Positions 16,983 through 23,889 of a stretch of DNA of 27,722 nucleotides are shown one piece after another (the stretch's first letter is position 1; each line of letters opens with the position of its first letter). A program made the translations under genes and the position numbers. The DNA is from Armatimonadetes bacterium UBA1398 (GTDB lineage: Bacteria > Armatimonadota > Zipacnadia > UBA1398): assembly GCA_002305165.1 (NCBI GenBank), contig DBQI01000021.1:1-27722 (forward strand), written 5' to 3'. The notes under the pieces were generated by a model, which did not search any database, had not been told where the DNA came from, and saw only the letters and a list, made by a program, of their open reading frames with translations.

Positions 16983-17635
16983 GGGATGCGAGCATGAACG
17001 CGGACAGCATACTCAGGGAGTTGGCTCAGATGGCTCGGCCCGTGAGCGCCTCTGCGGCGATGCGGCCCCCGGGGCCAGGGTGCCTGACCGCCGCACAGAT
17101 GCGCCAGCTCGCGGGCGGTGGTCCCACGCCCGAAGCTACCCTTCTGTGCCTCACCGAGCACGTGCCCCGCTGCGACCGTTGCTGGTCCTTGGTATGCGTC
17201 GTGCTGGGGGAGGACACCGCACCCGATCCAGAGGCCGATGGAGCGATCGACCGCGCCCTCCGCCGTCAGGTGGCTCGGCTGCCGGAGGCGCCCGCCCAGG
17301 CGATGGAGCGAAGCCTCCTGACCCTCGTGCTTCAGTGGTTGCCGGGGCCGGATGCCGCCCAGCCCCTCATGGCTGGCGCCTTTGCCGACGAGGATGAGAC
17401 ACCGCCGATGCGGCTGCTGGTCGAGGAGCGCGATCTCCCGTTGAGGCTGCGGCTCACAAGCCCCGAGGGTACGCCCCGCTTCGCGGAGCTCATCCTCAGC
17501 GCCGAGGACGGCTCCGGGTCCCTTCGACTCCAGGCCGACAGCGCTGGCATCGCGACCTTCCGGGGCCCAGCGGGCGCGTACCTCTGCCGAGTGGAGGGTT
17601 ACGGCGGGCCTCTGCTCCGACGAGAGGAGGGCTGA
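16979..17635 (+). CDS. Zinc-finger protein, anti-sigma-like (ZAS-type motif)
   Basis: The protein has 218 residues. C35 followed by H61xxxC65xxC68 (CLTAAQMRQLAGG then LTEHVPRCDRCW) is the zinc-binding pattern of anti-sigma (ZAS-like) domains, which also occurs at the N-terminus of many planctomycete regulatory proteins. No membrane segment follows, unlike classical membrane anti-sigma factors. The C-terminal ~90 residues are beta-rich (PLRLRLTSPEGTPRFAELIL, GIATFRGPAGAYLCRVEG) and could be a carboxypeptidase-regulatory- or Ig-like fold. Direct 4-base overlap with the sigma factor supports a sigma/anti-sigma pair. The actual start may be ATG 16994 (MNADS). Function is inferred from motif and context only. 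Confidence 0.65.
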   Translation: MRDASMNADSILRELAQMARPVSASAAMRPPGPGCLTAAQMRQLAGGGPTPEATLLCLTEHVPRCDRCWSLVCVVLGEDTAPDPEADGAIDRALRRQVARLPEAPAQAMERSLLTLVLQWLPGPDAAQPLMAGAFADEDETPPMRLLVEERDLPLRLRLTSPEGTPRFAELILSAEDGSGSLRLQADSAGIATFRGPAGAYLCRVEGYGGPLLRREEG

Positions 17636-17637
17636 CC

Positions 17638-18579
17638 GTGCTCCTCCCGGCAGGGATCCTTCAACTCCAGCTCCACGTCGAGCCCATGTCAACCAGGCCG
17701 GAGGTGCGCGCCATCGGGACTGCCCTCCGAGAGGAATGGGGCTCCCGTGCCGGCATCGTCGAACTGCTGAGCGCGCGCACGGGCTGGGTGAGTGAGTTCC
17801 AGGCCTTCGCCGCGATCCTTCAGTACGTGGTGCCCGGTGATCTCCCCGATCGGGAGGCCAGGGCTCTCGCGGGCCGCACCCGAGCCGTCTATCTTCCGAG
17901 CGTCGGCGCCCTCGCCAACGGCGCCCTCCTTGCAGGGGCGACGCGCGCCCCTCTGCGGGAGTCCATGGAGCAGCCCGCTCTGGCCGCCCAGGCGGTCCTC
18001 CATCTGACCCATGAGCTGGCCGGCCACGGCGCTCTGGCGGAGAACACGGCCATGGGCAGGAGCCATGAGCGTGCCGCGAGGAGGAAGGACGCCGTCAGCC
18101 TGGCGTGTCGCTGCCTGCCCCTGGCGGAGAGTCTCGCGGCGGCCGATGATGCCTTCGGCCGCGAATCCGAGCGGTGGGCGACCTTCGCTGAGGGCTGGTC
18201 ACGCTGGATCACCCATCGCCTCCGGCCTCGGTTGGCCGCGCGACTCCCTCACCTGGGTGAGCAGCTCCTTAGCGCTCGCCCATCGCTCTCCCAGGCCGCC
18301 CAAGACGAGCAGTCCCGAGCCCTGATCCGCCGCTTGGCCGCATGCGGCTCCTCGGACCCACAGGCGTTTGCAGCGGCATGGCGCCAGGCCGTAGGCCCGA
18401 GCCCCGACGCGAGGCTGATCCGAGCCTCGGGTCTGGCGCTCTTCGACGAGTTGGAAGCCCTCGGGGGGCCGGAGGCCTGCCTCCAGGCTGTGCACGACTG
18501 CTGTTCGGATGCGGATGGCATCGCCCCCCACCTCCTCATACTTCAGCGCGTGCAGGAGCGCCTCTCCCGCGTCCACTGA
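17638..18579 (+). CDS. Unknown protein with HELAGH (HExxGH) metallopeptidase-like motif
   Basis: The protein has 313 residues and starts at GTG two bases after the stop of the zinc-finger gene, so it belongs to the same transcript. Residues 125-130 read HELAGH within a helix (VLHLTHELAGHGALAEN). The HExxGH spacing matches dipeptidyl peptidase III (M49), not the usual HExxH. About 55 residues later comes ERWATFAEGWSRW (E178, E185), which looks like the helix that supplies the third zinc ligand in gluzincins. Overall length is far below M49 enzymes (~550-700), and no other similarity is evident. No signal peptide or membrane segment is seen, so it should be cytoplasmic. It may be a peptidase of the cluster or an inactive structural protein; catalysis is not shown. 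Confidence 0.6.
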   Translation: MLLPAGILQLQLHVEPMSTRPEVRAIGTALREEWGSRAGIVELLSARTGWVSEFQAFAAILQYVVPGDLPDREARALAGRTRAVYLPSVGALANGALLAGATRAPLRESMEQPALAAQAVLHLTHELAGHGALAENTAMGRSHERAARRKDAVSLACRCLPLAESLAAADDAFGRESERWATFAEGWSRWITHRLRPRLAARLPHLGEQLLSARPSLSQAAQDEQSRALIRRLAACGSSDPQAFAAAWRQAVGPSPDARLIRASGLALFDELEALGGPEACLQAVHDCCSDADGIAPHLLILQRVQERLSRVH

Positions 18580-18638
18580 GACACCCCCGCCGTCCGCGCC
18601 TACCTCCCCACTGCACGCACACACTAGGGGAGTGATCC

Positions 18639-19259
18639 ATGATGATGGTGATCGAGCGCATTACCGCCCAGCTTCCGGTCTGGATGCGCGGGTTCCGACT
18701 GTCCGATGTGAGCGCCAAGGAGATCAGGGCCGATGAGATCGCCCTCGAGCGACGTGAACGCGAGCTGGAGGCCGCCCTCGATGAGGAGCAGGAGCGCATC
18801 GACGCGGTAACCCGCGAGACCGTTGCGTCGGGCCGAAAGAGCGCCGCGCGTCAGGCCACTCGACGGATCCTGGCATCCCGTGACCGGATGAAAGTCCACG
18901 AGGCGGAGTTGATCCAGGTGTCCAAGCAGCTGGGCGCGCTGGGCCGCATCCGTCGCCTCGTCGAGGCCAAGGAACAGCTCGCTGCCAGCGGGGTGCTCCG
19001 CCGTTTGCAGGGCATGCCGAGCGCCGCCCTCGGCCGGATCGTCAGTGGCCAGGTCGCCCGGAACGAACTCGAGGACCAGGGCCTGAGCCAGATCGCCGAC
19101 ATCCTGGAACTGCCCTGCGGCGCTGAAGGGACGGAAGGCGACGAGGAGCGCGAGCTGCGACTGGCCCTCGAAGCCGCTATCGACGCGAAGGACCCCGTCG
19201 GCGGCGCTCAGGCCGCCCGGCGCATCACCGATCGACCCGCAGAAGGCGCGGGTCTGTAG
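18639..19259 (+). CDS. ESCRT-III/Snf7-like coiled-coil protein, first paralogue
   Basis: The protein has 206 residues. ATG 18639 follows AGGGGAG by 6 bases. From ~31 to 112 it is a long charged helical hairpin (IALERRERELEAALDEEQER … VASGRKSAARQATRRILASR DRMK), broken at 62-67 by a short VASGRK turn. Further helices follow and an acidic segment near 163-172. A basic first hairpin with a 'xxGxxxxAxxxxR' turn and an acidic C-terminal part is the layout of ESCRT-III proteins. The shared VASGxxSxxR and LIQ positions show that it is related to the gene at 20418-21008. The AAA gene lies directly downstream (24 bases). The assignment rests on pattern, not alignment; a generic coiled coil or a remote PspA-type relative is the alternative. 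Confidence 0.6.
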   Translation: MMMVIERITAQLPVWMRGFRLSDVSAKEIRADEIALERRERELEAALDEEQERIDAVTRETVASGRKSAARQATRRILASRDRMKVHEAELIQVSKQLGALGRIRRLVEAKEQLAASGVLRRLQGMPSAALGRIVSGQVARNELEDQGLSQIADILELPCGAEGTEGDEERELRLALEAAIDAKDPVGGAQAARRITDRPAEGAGL

Positions 19260-19283
19260 GAGACCGTGAGAGGAGCCCGATCG

Positions 19284-20384
19284 ATGGATGCTGTCATCGC
19301 CGACGTGATGGGGACGGTCCGCGGGACGCTCCTGGAGAGCGCGGAAGCGGCCGCGAGGAGGGGCGATCGAGCGGGGGCCGCGGGGCACTACCAGGCCCTC
19401 GCCGCGCTGCTCAGCAAGCAGAGCCGGATGGCGCCGCGGGCCGAGGACCAGGAGCGCCTCGCCGCAGCGGCCGTCCGGTTCTCGCAGGAGGCCAAGGCCC
19501 TGGGGACGCCTCCGGGCCGCGAGGCCTCCACGGGCTTGGCGGACGCCGACCCGCGGCGCTGGGCAGCTGCCGAGCGCCCCAGCACCAAGCTCGATGACGT
19601 GGTAGGACTGGATCACGCCAAGACTCGCATACGCCAGGGCGCGCTCACCCCGCTGCTCCGGCCCGACCTGGCCCGCAAATGGCGAGTCCAGCCGGGGGGC
19701 GGCATCCTCCTCTACGGCCCTCCGGGAACGGGGAAGACGATGCTCGCCCGCGCCATCGCCGGCTCCCTGGATGCGGCTCTCTTCGTCGTGAAGGGCAGCG
19801 ACCTCCTGAGCAAGTGGCACTCGGAGTCCGAGCGGAATCTGGCCGACCTATTCGCCGAGGCCCGGCAAGAGCCGCGGTCTGTGATCTTCGTGGATGAGTT
19901 CCAATGGCTGGCGCCCTCCCAGGATGGGCCCGAAGCCACCGGCGCGGAGCGCCGCGTGCTGTGTCAGCTCCTTCAAGAGCTCCAGGGGTTCGAGGAGCAC
20001 CCCGACTGTGCCGTGCTCTTCATGGCCGCCACCAACTACCCCTGGCAGTTGGACCCGACGGCGATCCGGCGCGGGCGCTTCGCGGACCACATCTACATCG
20101 GCCCGCCCGAGGCTGAGGCGCGGCTGGCCCTATTCGAGCGCAGCCTGCGGGGCCGGCCGACCGGCCGCCTCGACCTGCCCCGGCTTGTAGACCTCACCGA
20201 TGGCTACATGGCCGCGGACATCGTGGCGATCGTCGATATGGTCGCTCGCGCCGCCTTGGATGCGGAGGTCTCGATGGGCCGTGAGCCTGCCATCACCCAG
20301 GCCCAGATCGAGGCGGAGATCGAGCACACCCGCCCCTCCGCGACCCCGGAGCTCGTGCGCCGCTGCGAGACGTGGCGGGGCTGA
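19284..20384 (+). CDS. Vps4/meiotic-clade AAA ATPase with MIT-like N-terminal region
   Basis: ATG 19284 (366 residues) is preceded by AGAGGAG, 8 bases away. GTG 19266 would overlap that site. Residues 1-75 form three predicted helices (LLESAEAAARRGDRAGAAGH, YQALAALL, EDQERLAAAAVRFSQEAKAL), as in MIT domains. The AAA core carries Walker A GPPGTGKT (145-152), pore-loop KW (K177 W178 in SDLLSKWHSESER, equal to the SKWxGESE of Vps4), Walker B IFVDE (D204, E205), sensor-1 N251 in AATNYPWQLD, and arginine fingers in AIRRGRF (R262/R263/R265). The ATNxPWxLDxAIRR…IYI pattern is typical of Vps4, katanin and spastin, and not of FtsH or Cdc48. Vps4 disassembles ESCRT-III filaments. It lies between two coiled-coil paralogues, which are its likely substrates. 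Confidence 0.85.
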   Translation: MDAVIADVMGTVRGTLLESAEAAARRGDRAGAAGHYQALAALLSKQSRMAPRAEDQERLAAAAVRFSQEAKALGTPPGREASTGLADADPRRWAAAERPSTKLDDVVGLDHAKTRIRQGALTPLLRPDLARKWRVQPGGGILLYGPPGTGKTMLARAIAGSLDAALFVVKGSDLLSKWHSESERNLADLFAEARQEPRSVIFVDEFQWLAPSQDGPEATGAERRVLCQLLQELQGFEEHPDCAVLFMAATNYPWQLDPTAIRRGRFADHIYIGPPEAEARLALFERSLRGRPTGRLDLPRLVDLTDGYMAADIVAIVDMVARAALDAEVSMGREPAITQAQIEAEIEHTRPSATPELVRRCETWRG

Positions 20385-20417
20385 GCCCTCGTCCATCACC
20401 AAAGGAGGAACGACATC

Positions 20418-21008
20418 ATGCGGCTGCCCTTCCTAAAGACCACCCAGGAGCGGCGCCTGGAACGACGCATGAAGCTGCGGACCTGGACCCGGCAACTCGA
20501 GGGCTATCTGAGGAAGCTCGACGGTGTCCGCCGCCGTCACCGAGACCTGCTGGCGAAGGCGGTCGCCTCAGGCAACGAATCGACTATCCGCAGCCTCGCC
20601 CGAGTCTGCGCCGGGCTCGGCCTGGAGATCGATAAGGCCAACGCGCGCCTGATCCAGCTCGAATCCCTGGACGCACGAGCTGACCTGGCTGAACTGAACG
20701 TCCAGTTCACCCGATTCCTGCGCGACACGGGCCGGGAGATGCTTCGGCTGACATCCGCCACCGACGTGACGGGGGCCGTGAAGGAGATGGAGCGTGGGTG
20801 CATCGCCGCCGACCAACTGGACCTCACCCTGGACGCATTGATCGATCAGGCCGGCCTAGATCACTGGAACGGGTCGACGGTGGGGGGCACGGAGATCGAC
20901 GCGATCATCCATGAGGCCTCCGCTGCGGCAGAGGTGACTGGCTCCGAGCTTGAGGCTCGCATCGCCGCCGAGCTTGCGGAGGCTCGGCAGGCGATGGAGT
21001 GCGTATGA
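20418..21008 (+). CDS. ESCRT-III/Snf7-like coiled-coil protein, second paralogue
   Basis: The protein has 196 residues. ATG 20418 follows a near-perfect AAAGGAGG. Residues 10-48 are strongly basic and helical (RRLERRMKLRTWTRQLEGYL then RKLDGVRRRHRDLLAKA). Then comes the turn VASGNESTIR (49-58) and a second helix (ARVCAGLGLEIDKANARLIQ then LESL), further helices (EMLRLTSATDVTGAVKEMER, DQLDLTLDALID), and an acidic C-terminal helix (TGSELEARIAAELAEAR). Basic hairpin, then acidic tail with a final helix, is the ESCRT-III scheme; in that family the tail binds the MIT domain of Vps4. It shares VASGxxSxxR and LIQ positions with the gene at 18639-19259. It lies 33 bases after the AAA gene. No signal peptide or membrane segment is present. 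Confidence 0.6.
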   Translation: MRLPFLKTTQERRLERRMKLRTWTRQLEGYLRKLDGVRRRHRDLLAKAVASGNESTIRSLARVCAGLGLEIDKANARLIQLESLDARADLAELNVQFTRFLRDTGREMLRLTSATDVTGAVKEMERGCIAADQLDLTLDALIDQAGLDHWNGSTVGGTEIDAIIHEASAAAEVTGSELEARIAAELAEARQAMECV

Positions 21009-21095
21009 CGGCCACCGGGCCGGGGCTGATTGCAGAAGGGGCGCGGTCCAACGGGCACGAAACTGAGACCATCCACATGGAGGGGCGTGAGGCCG

Positions 21096-22910
21096 GTGGG
21101 CTCCGAGGATCCCGCCTACAGGCCCGGAGCCGTCATCCAGGGCCGGTATGAGCTCCGCCGCCGCATCGGCGCGGGGGCCTTCGGCGAGGTGTGGGTCGCA
21201 ACGGACTCCGCCCTTCGGCGCTCGGTGGCCCTCAAGTTCACATCGCCCCACAAGCTCCCGCAGCTCCAGGCCGAGGCGGCGCTCCTGGCCCAACTCCGCC
21301 ACCCGAACGTGGTCCAGGTGCATGATGTGCTGCTCGACCCCACATGCCCGGCCCTGATCATGGAGTACGTCGAGGGGGCATCCCTCCGTGGCCTCTTGCA
21401 GGAACGAGGCTCACTTTCCGAGGGCGAGGCCCTGCGGATCGCCACTGCCATCCTGCGCGCCCTCGCCCATGCCCACGGGAAGGGGATCCTGCATCGGGAC
21501 ATCAAACCTGAGAACGTCCTCATCGAGTCCAATGGCACGGTGAAGCTGGGGGATTTCGGCTTGGGGAAGCGCACCGCGGCCGAGATCTCGCTGCTGACGA
21601 GCCGAAGCATCCCCCCCAAAGGGGCGGGCACGTCGGTGGCGGGGACGTTGGCCTACATGGCGCCAGAGCAGCAGGATGGGCACGAGGACGAGCGATCCGA
21701 CATCTACAGTGTCGGTGTGCTGCTATATGAGATGCTCGTGGGCGTTCGGCCCAGGGGGCGGTTCCCGGAGCCTCGGGAAGCGAACCCGGCCGTCGGGGCG
21801 GCGTTGAGCGACGCGGTGCTCGGCGCACTGGATGGCCGTCCCGAGGCGCGGTACCAGAGCGCCGACGAGATGCTCCTGGCCCTCGGCGCGCGCCCATCGA
21901 GGGAGTCCGTGGAGGCGCCATCCCAGGCGGACCAGGACGAGAGGATCGCTCACCTGCGGCGACTGCTCCTCATTAATCCCGAGGACATGAGGGTATCGCG
22001 AGAGCTAGGCCTGTGCCTTCAGACTCGGAATCCGCGCGAGGCGGAGGTGCTGCTCCGGCCCGTTGCCGAGGGGGACCCCGATGACTTGGTCGCCGCCGGA
22101 GCGCTCGCAACGTGCCTCGTAGCCCAGGGCAGGCACGAGGAGAGCGTCGCTCTGCGCAAGTCCGTCGCGAGTCGGGCGGGGAGTCCCGAGGCCGTGGGGG
22201 AGTTGATGCAGGCCCTCGCGGATGCGGCGAACGCAAGCGCGCGCGAGGGCGACCTCGCTCGGGCGAAGGGATGGCTGGAGGAGCTTCGCGCCCTGGACGC
22301 GCCTGAGTCCCTGGTGCAGGGCGCGGCGGGCGCGCTCAGAGAGGCCTACATCCGACACGCGAGCGAGCAGGTGCGGTCAGCGCTGCGCTCGGGTGACCGG
22401 GCGGAGGCGGAGTCGAGACTGCGCCTCCTGGTGGAGCTGCAGCCTGAAGCCGATCTGGTGGACGAACTGCGCGCGGAGATCCAGCAGCTCAGGGAGGAGC
22501 AGATCGAGCGGGCGGTCGCGGTCGTGGAGGAGGCCGCCGAGGGAGGGGACATAGGGACGGCGGAGAGCGGACTGCGGGCCCTCAGGAAGCTTCGCCCGAG
22601 GGCGGAGATCCTCGCCGCCGCCGAGGAGACCATCGGGCGAGCACGCTCCGCCCGTGTGACGGAGGTCGTGTCACTTCTCGAAGCCGCCATTGGAGAGGGA
22701 GGTATTGAGGAAGGCGAACGCCTCCTCGATGTGCTCAAGGAGCTGGGGCGCAGCGACCAAGCGGTGATCTACCGCGACCGCCTCACGGGTTCGTGTCGAC
22801 CTGCGGGAGGAGGCCGTGGCCGAGGTGCGGCAGGCCGTCGCCGCTACGGACCCGGCACGGGCGAGGGAGTGGCTGGGCCGCCTTCAGCGCCTGGGCTCCT
22901 CGACGGTTGA
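21096..22910 (+). CDS. Ser/Thr protein kinase with C-terminal helical (TPR-like) repeats; frame-shifted against the FGE part
   Basis: The start is taken as GTG 21096, 10 bases after GGAGGGG; TTG 21030 and GTG 21087 are alternatives. The kinase domain (~17-270) has GAGAFGEVW, VALKF (K47), HRDIKPEN (D135), DFG (D153) and APE (189-191), all intact, so it should be active. After it, from ~280 to the end, follow helical repeats; the last ones have a period of ~50 residues (EQVRSALRSGDRAEAESRLR, VVEEAAEGGDIGTAESGLRA, LLEAAIGEGGIEEGERLLDV). From about 22790 this frame becomes low-complexity (GGGRGRGAAGRRR) and stops at 22910, while the repeat pattern continues in the +1 frame. The genuine protein therefore probably reads on into the next feature. 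It lies 87 bases behind the second coiled-coil gene. Confidence 0.8.
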   Translation: MGSEDPAYRPGAVIQGRYELRRRIGAGAFGEVWVATDSALRRSVALKFTSPHKLPQLQAEAALLAQLRHPNVVQVHDVLLDPTCPALIMEYVEGASLRGLLQERGSLSEGEALRIATAILRALAHAHGKGILHRDIKPENVLIESNGTVKLGDFGLGKRTAAEISLLTSRSIPPKGAGTSVAGTLAYMAPEQQDGHEDERSDIYSVGVLLYEMLVGVRPRGRFPEPREANPAVGAALSDAVLGALDGRPEARYQSADEMLLALGARPSRESVEAPSQADQDERIAHLRRLLLINPEDMRVSRELGLCLQTRNPREAEVLLRPVAEGDPDDLVAAGALATCLVAQGRHEESVALRKSVASRAGSPEAVGELMQALADAANASAREGDLARAKGWLEELRALDAPESLVQGAAGALREAYIRHASEQVRSALRSGDRAEAESRLRLLVELQPEADLVDELRAEIQQLREEQIERAVAVVEEAAEGGDIGTAESGLRALRKLRPRAEILAAAEETIGRARSARVTEVVSLLEAAIGEGGIEEGERLLDVLKELGRSDQAVIYRDRLTGSCRPAGGGRGRGAAGRRRYGPGTGEGVAGPPSAPGLLDG

Positions 22911-23889
22911 GCTTTGGCGACTCGAGACGGCCCTGCGTGAGTGCGAGGCGAAGGCAAGCAAGGCTCAGAGGCAGGACGGAAACCTGGCCAGACGTATGCC
23001 GGCCGTGCCGGCGGCGCTGGGCGTGCTCGTGGTCGCTGCTGTGCTCATCGCGTCCTGGTTCAGAGGAGTCCACCCACCGATGCAGTACGAGGCCTGGCCC
23101 GTCTCCGGCGCTGACCTCCCGGGCGCGGCCCATCCGCCGGCGGGCGTCACGTTCCCAGAGGGGACGTACGTGAACGAGAAGGATGGCAGCATCCTGGTAC
23201 CGATCCCTGCGGGCGAGGCGATCTTCGGTTCGCCGAAGGAGAGGGGCTTTGACGAGGAGCGGCCACAGTTTCGCGCTTCGCTGCCGGGTTACACCCTCGC
23301 GGCACATCCGGTGACGAACGCGCAGTATTTGAGATTCGTGGAGGCGACGGGCCATCGGCCGCCTGAGTCGGACTGGGGCGAGCCGGTATGGACGGGTCGG
23401 AGCTTCCTGGCCGACAAGGGCGACCATCCGGTGGTGTGGGTGAGTTGGGAGGACGCGGTGGCGTATTGCGAGTGGGCGGGTCTGTCGTTACCGACGGAGC
23501 TTCAGTGGGAGAAGGGGGCTCGAGGGACGGACGGTCGTGAGTACCCGTGGGGCAATGGATGGGACGTGTCGAGGTGCCGCAGTACTGAGAGCAGGGGCGA
23601 GCGGCGGAGGACGTGTGGGATCTGGGAGTACTCGCAGGGTCGTAGTCCGTATGGGTTGTTCCACATGTCGGGAAATGTGTGGGAGTGGTGCGCGGACTGG
23701 TATGACGGCGGCGCGTACAGACGTTACTCGAGGGGCGACCTGACGCCGCCCGCGTCGGGCGAGAGTCGTGTGTTGCGCGGCGGCTCGTGGTTCAGCTACG
23801 CGTACTACTGCCGTACCGCATATCGCAACCTCGACGCCCCTACGAGTCGGATCGACAACTCCGGGTTTCGTGCCGCCAGGGCTATGTGA
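22816..23889 (+). CDS. Membrane-anchored FGE-sulfatase (SUMF1/C-type-lectin fold) domain protein; probable C-terminal half of the kinase
   Basis: The start is GTG 22816, with GGGAGGAG just upstream. The frame is open from 22768, so fusion to the kinase is equally likely. Residues 1-50 are one more helical repeat (VRQAVAATDPARAREWLGRL). A transmembrane helix follows at ~62-82 (PAVPAALGVLVVAAVLIASW). Residues ~120-355 are an FGE-sulfatase domain: DGSILVPIPAGEAIFGSP, HPVTNAQYLRFVEATGH, PTELQWEKGARG, GNVWEWCADWYD, RVLRGGSW and SGFRAAR. The true FGE cysteine pair is not preserved (one C at 332), so a binding rather than a formylglycine-generating role is likely. If fused, the kinase sits in the cytoplasm and this domain outside, as a receptor kinase. 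The C-terminus resembles diversity-generating-retroelement targets. Confidence 0.75.
   Translation: MAEVRQAVAATDPARAREWLGRLQRLGSSTVELWRLETALRECEAKASKAQRQDGNLARRMPAVPAALGVLVVAAVLIASWFRGVHPPMQYEAWPVSGADLPGAAHPPAGVTFPEGTYVNEKDGSILVPIPAGEAIFGSPKERGFDEERPQFRASLPGYTLAAHPVTNAQYLRFVEATGHRPPESDWGEPVWTGRSFLADKGDHPVVWVSWEDAVAYCEWAGLSLPTELQWEKGARGTDGREYPWGNGWDVSRCRSTESRGERRRTCGIWEYSQGRSPYGLFHMSGNVWEWCADWYDGGAYRRYSRGDLTPPASGESRVLRGGSWFSYAYYCRTAYRNLDAPTSRIDNSGFRAARAM
23767..23889 (+). other. Candidate variable-region (VR)-like segment at the FGE C-terminus
   Basis: It encodes RVLRGGSWFSYAYYCRTAYR then NLDAPTSRIDNSGFRAARAM. Surface positions after GGSW use TTC, AGC, TAC, GCG, TAC and TAC, and later AAC, CTC, GAC and AAC: mostly NNC codons, as would arise from adenine mutagenesis of AAC codons. 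The framework matches FGE-fold DGR targets. No template repeat is visible in the window, so the call is tentative. Confidence 0.3.

Noticed and set aside
18639..21008. PspA/Vipp1 phage-shock proteins for the two coiled-coil genes
   Set aside because: Neither shows PspA sequence signatures or the usual length pattern, and the partner ATPase is Vps4-like rather than the PspF enhancer-binding type. Remote relation through the ESCRT-III superfamily remains possible.
22816..23889. Genuine formylglycine-generating enzyme activity
   Set aside because: The active-site cysteine pair of FGE is not preserved near GGSW, and no sulfatase gene is present in the window.
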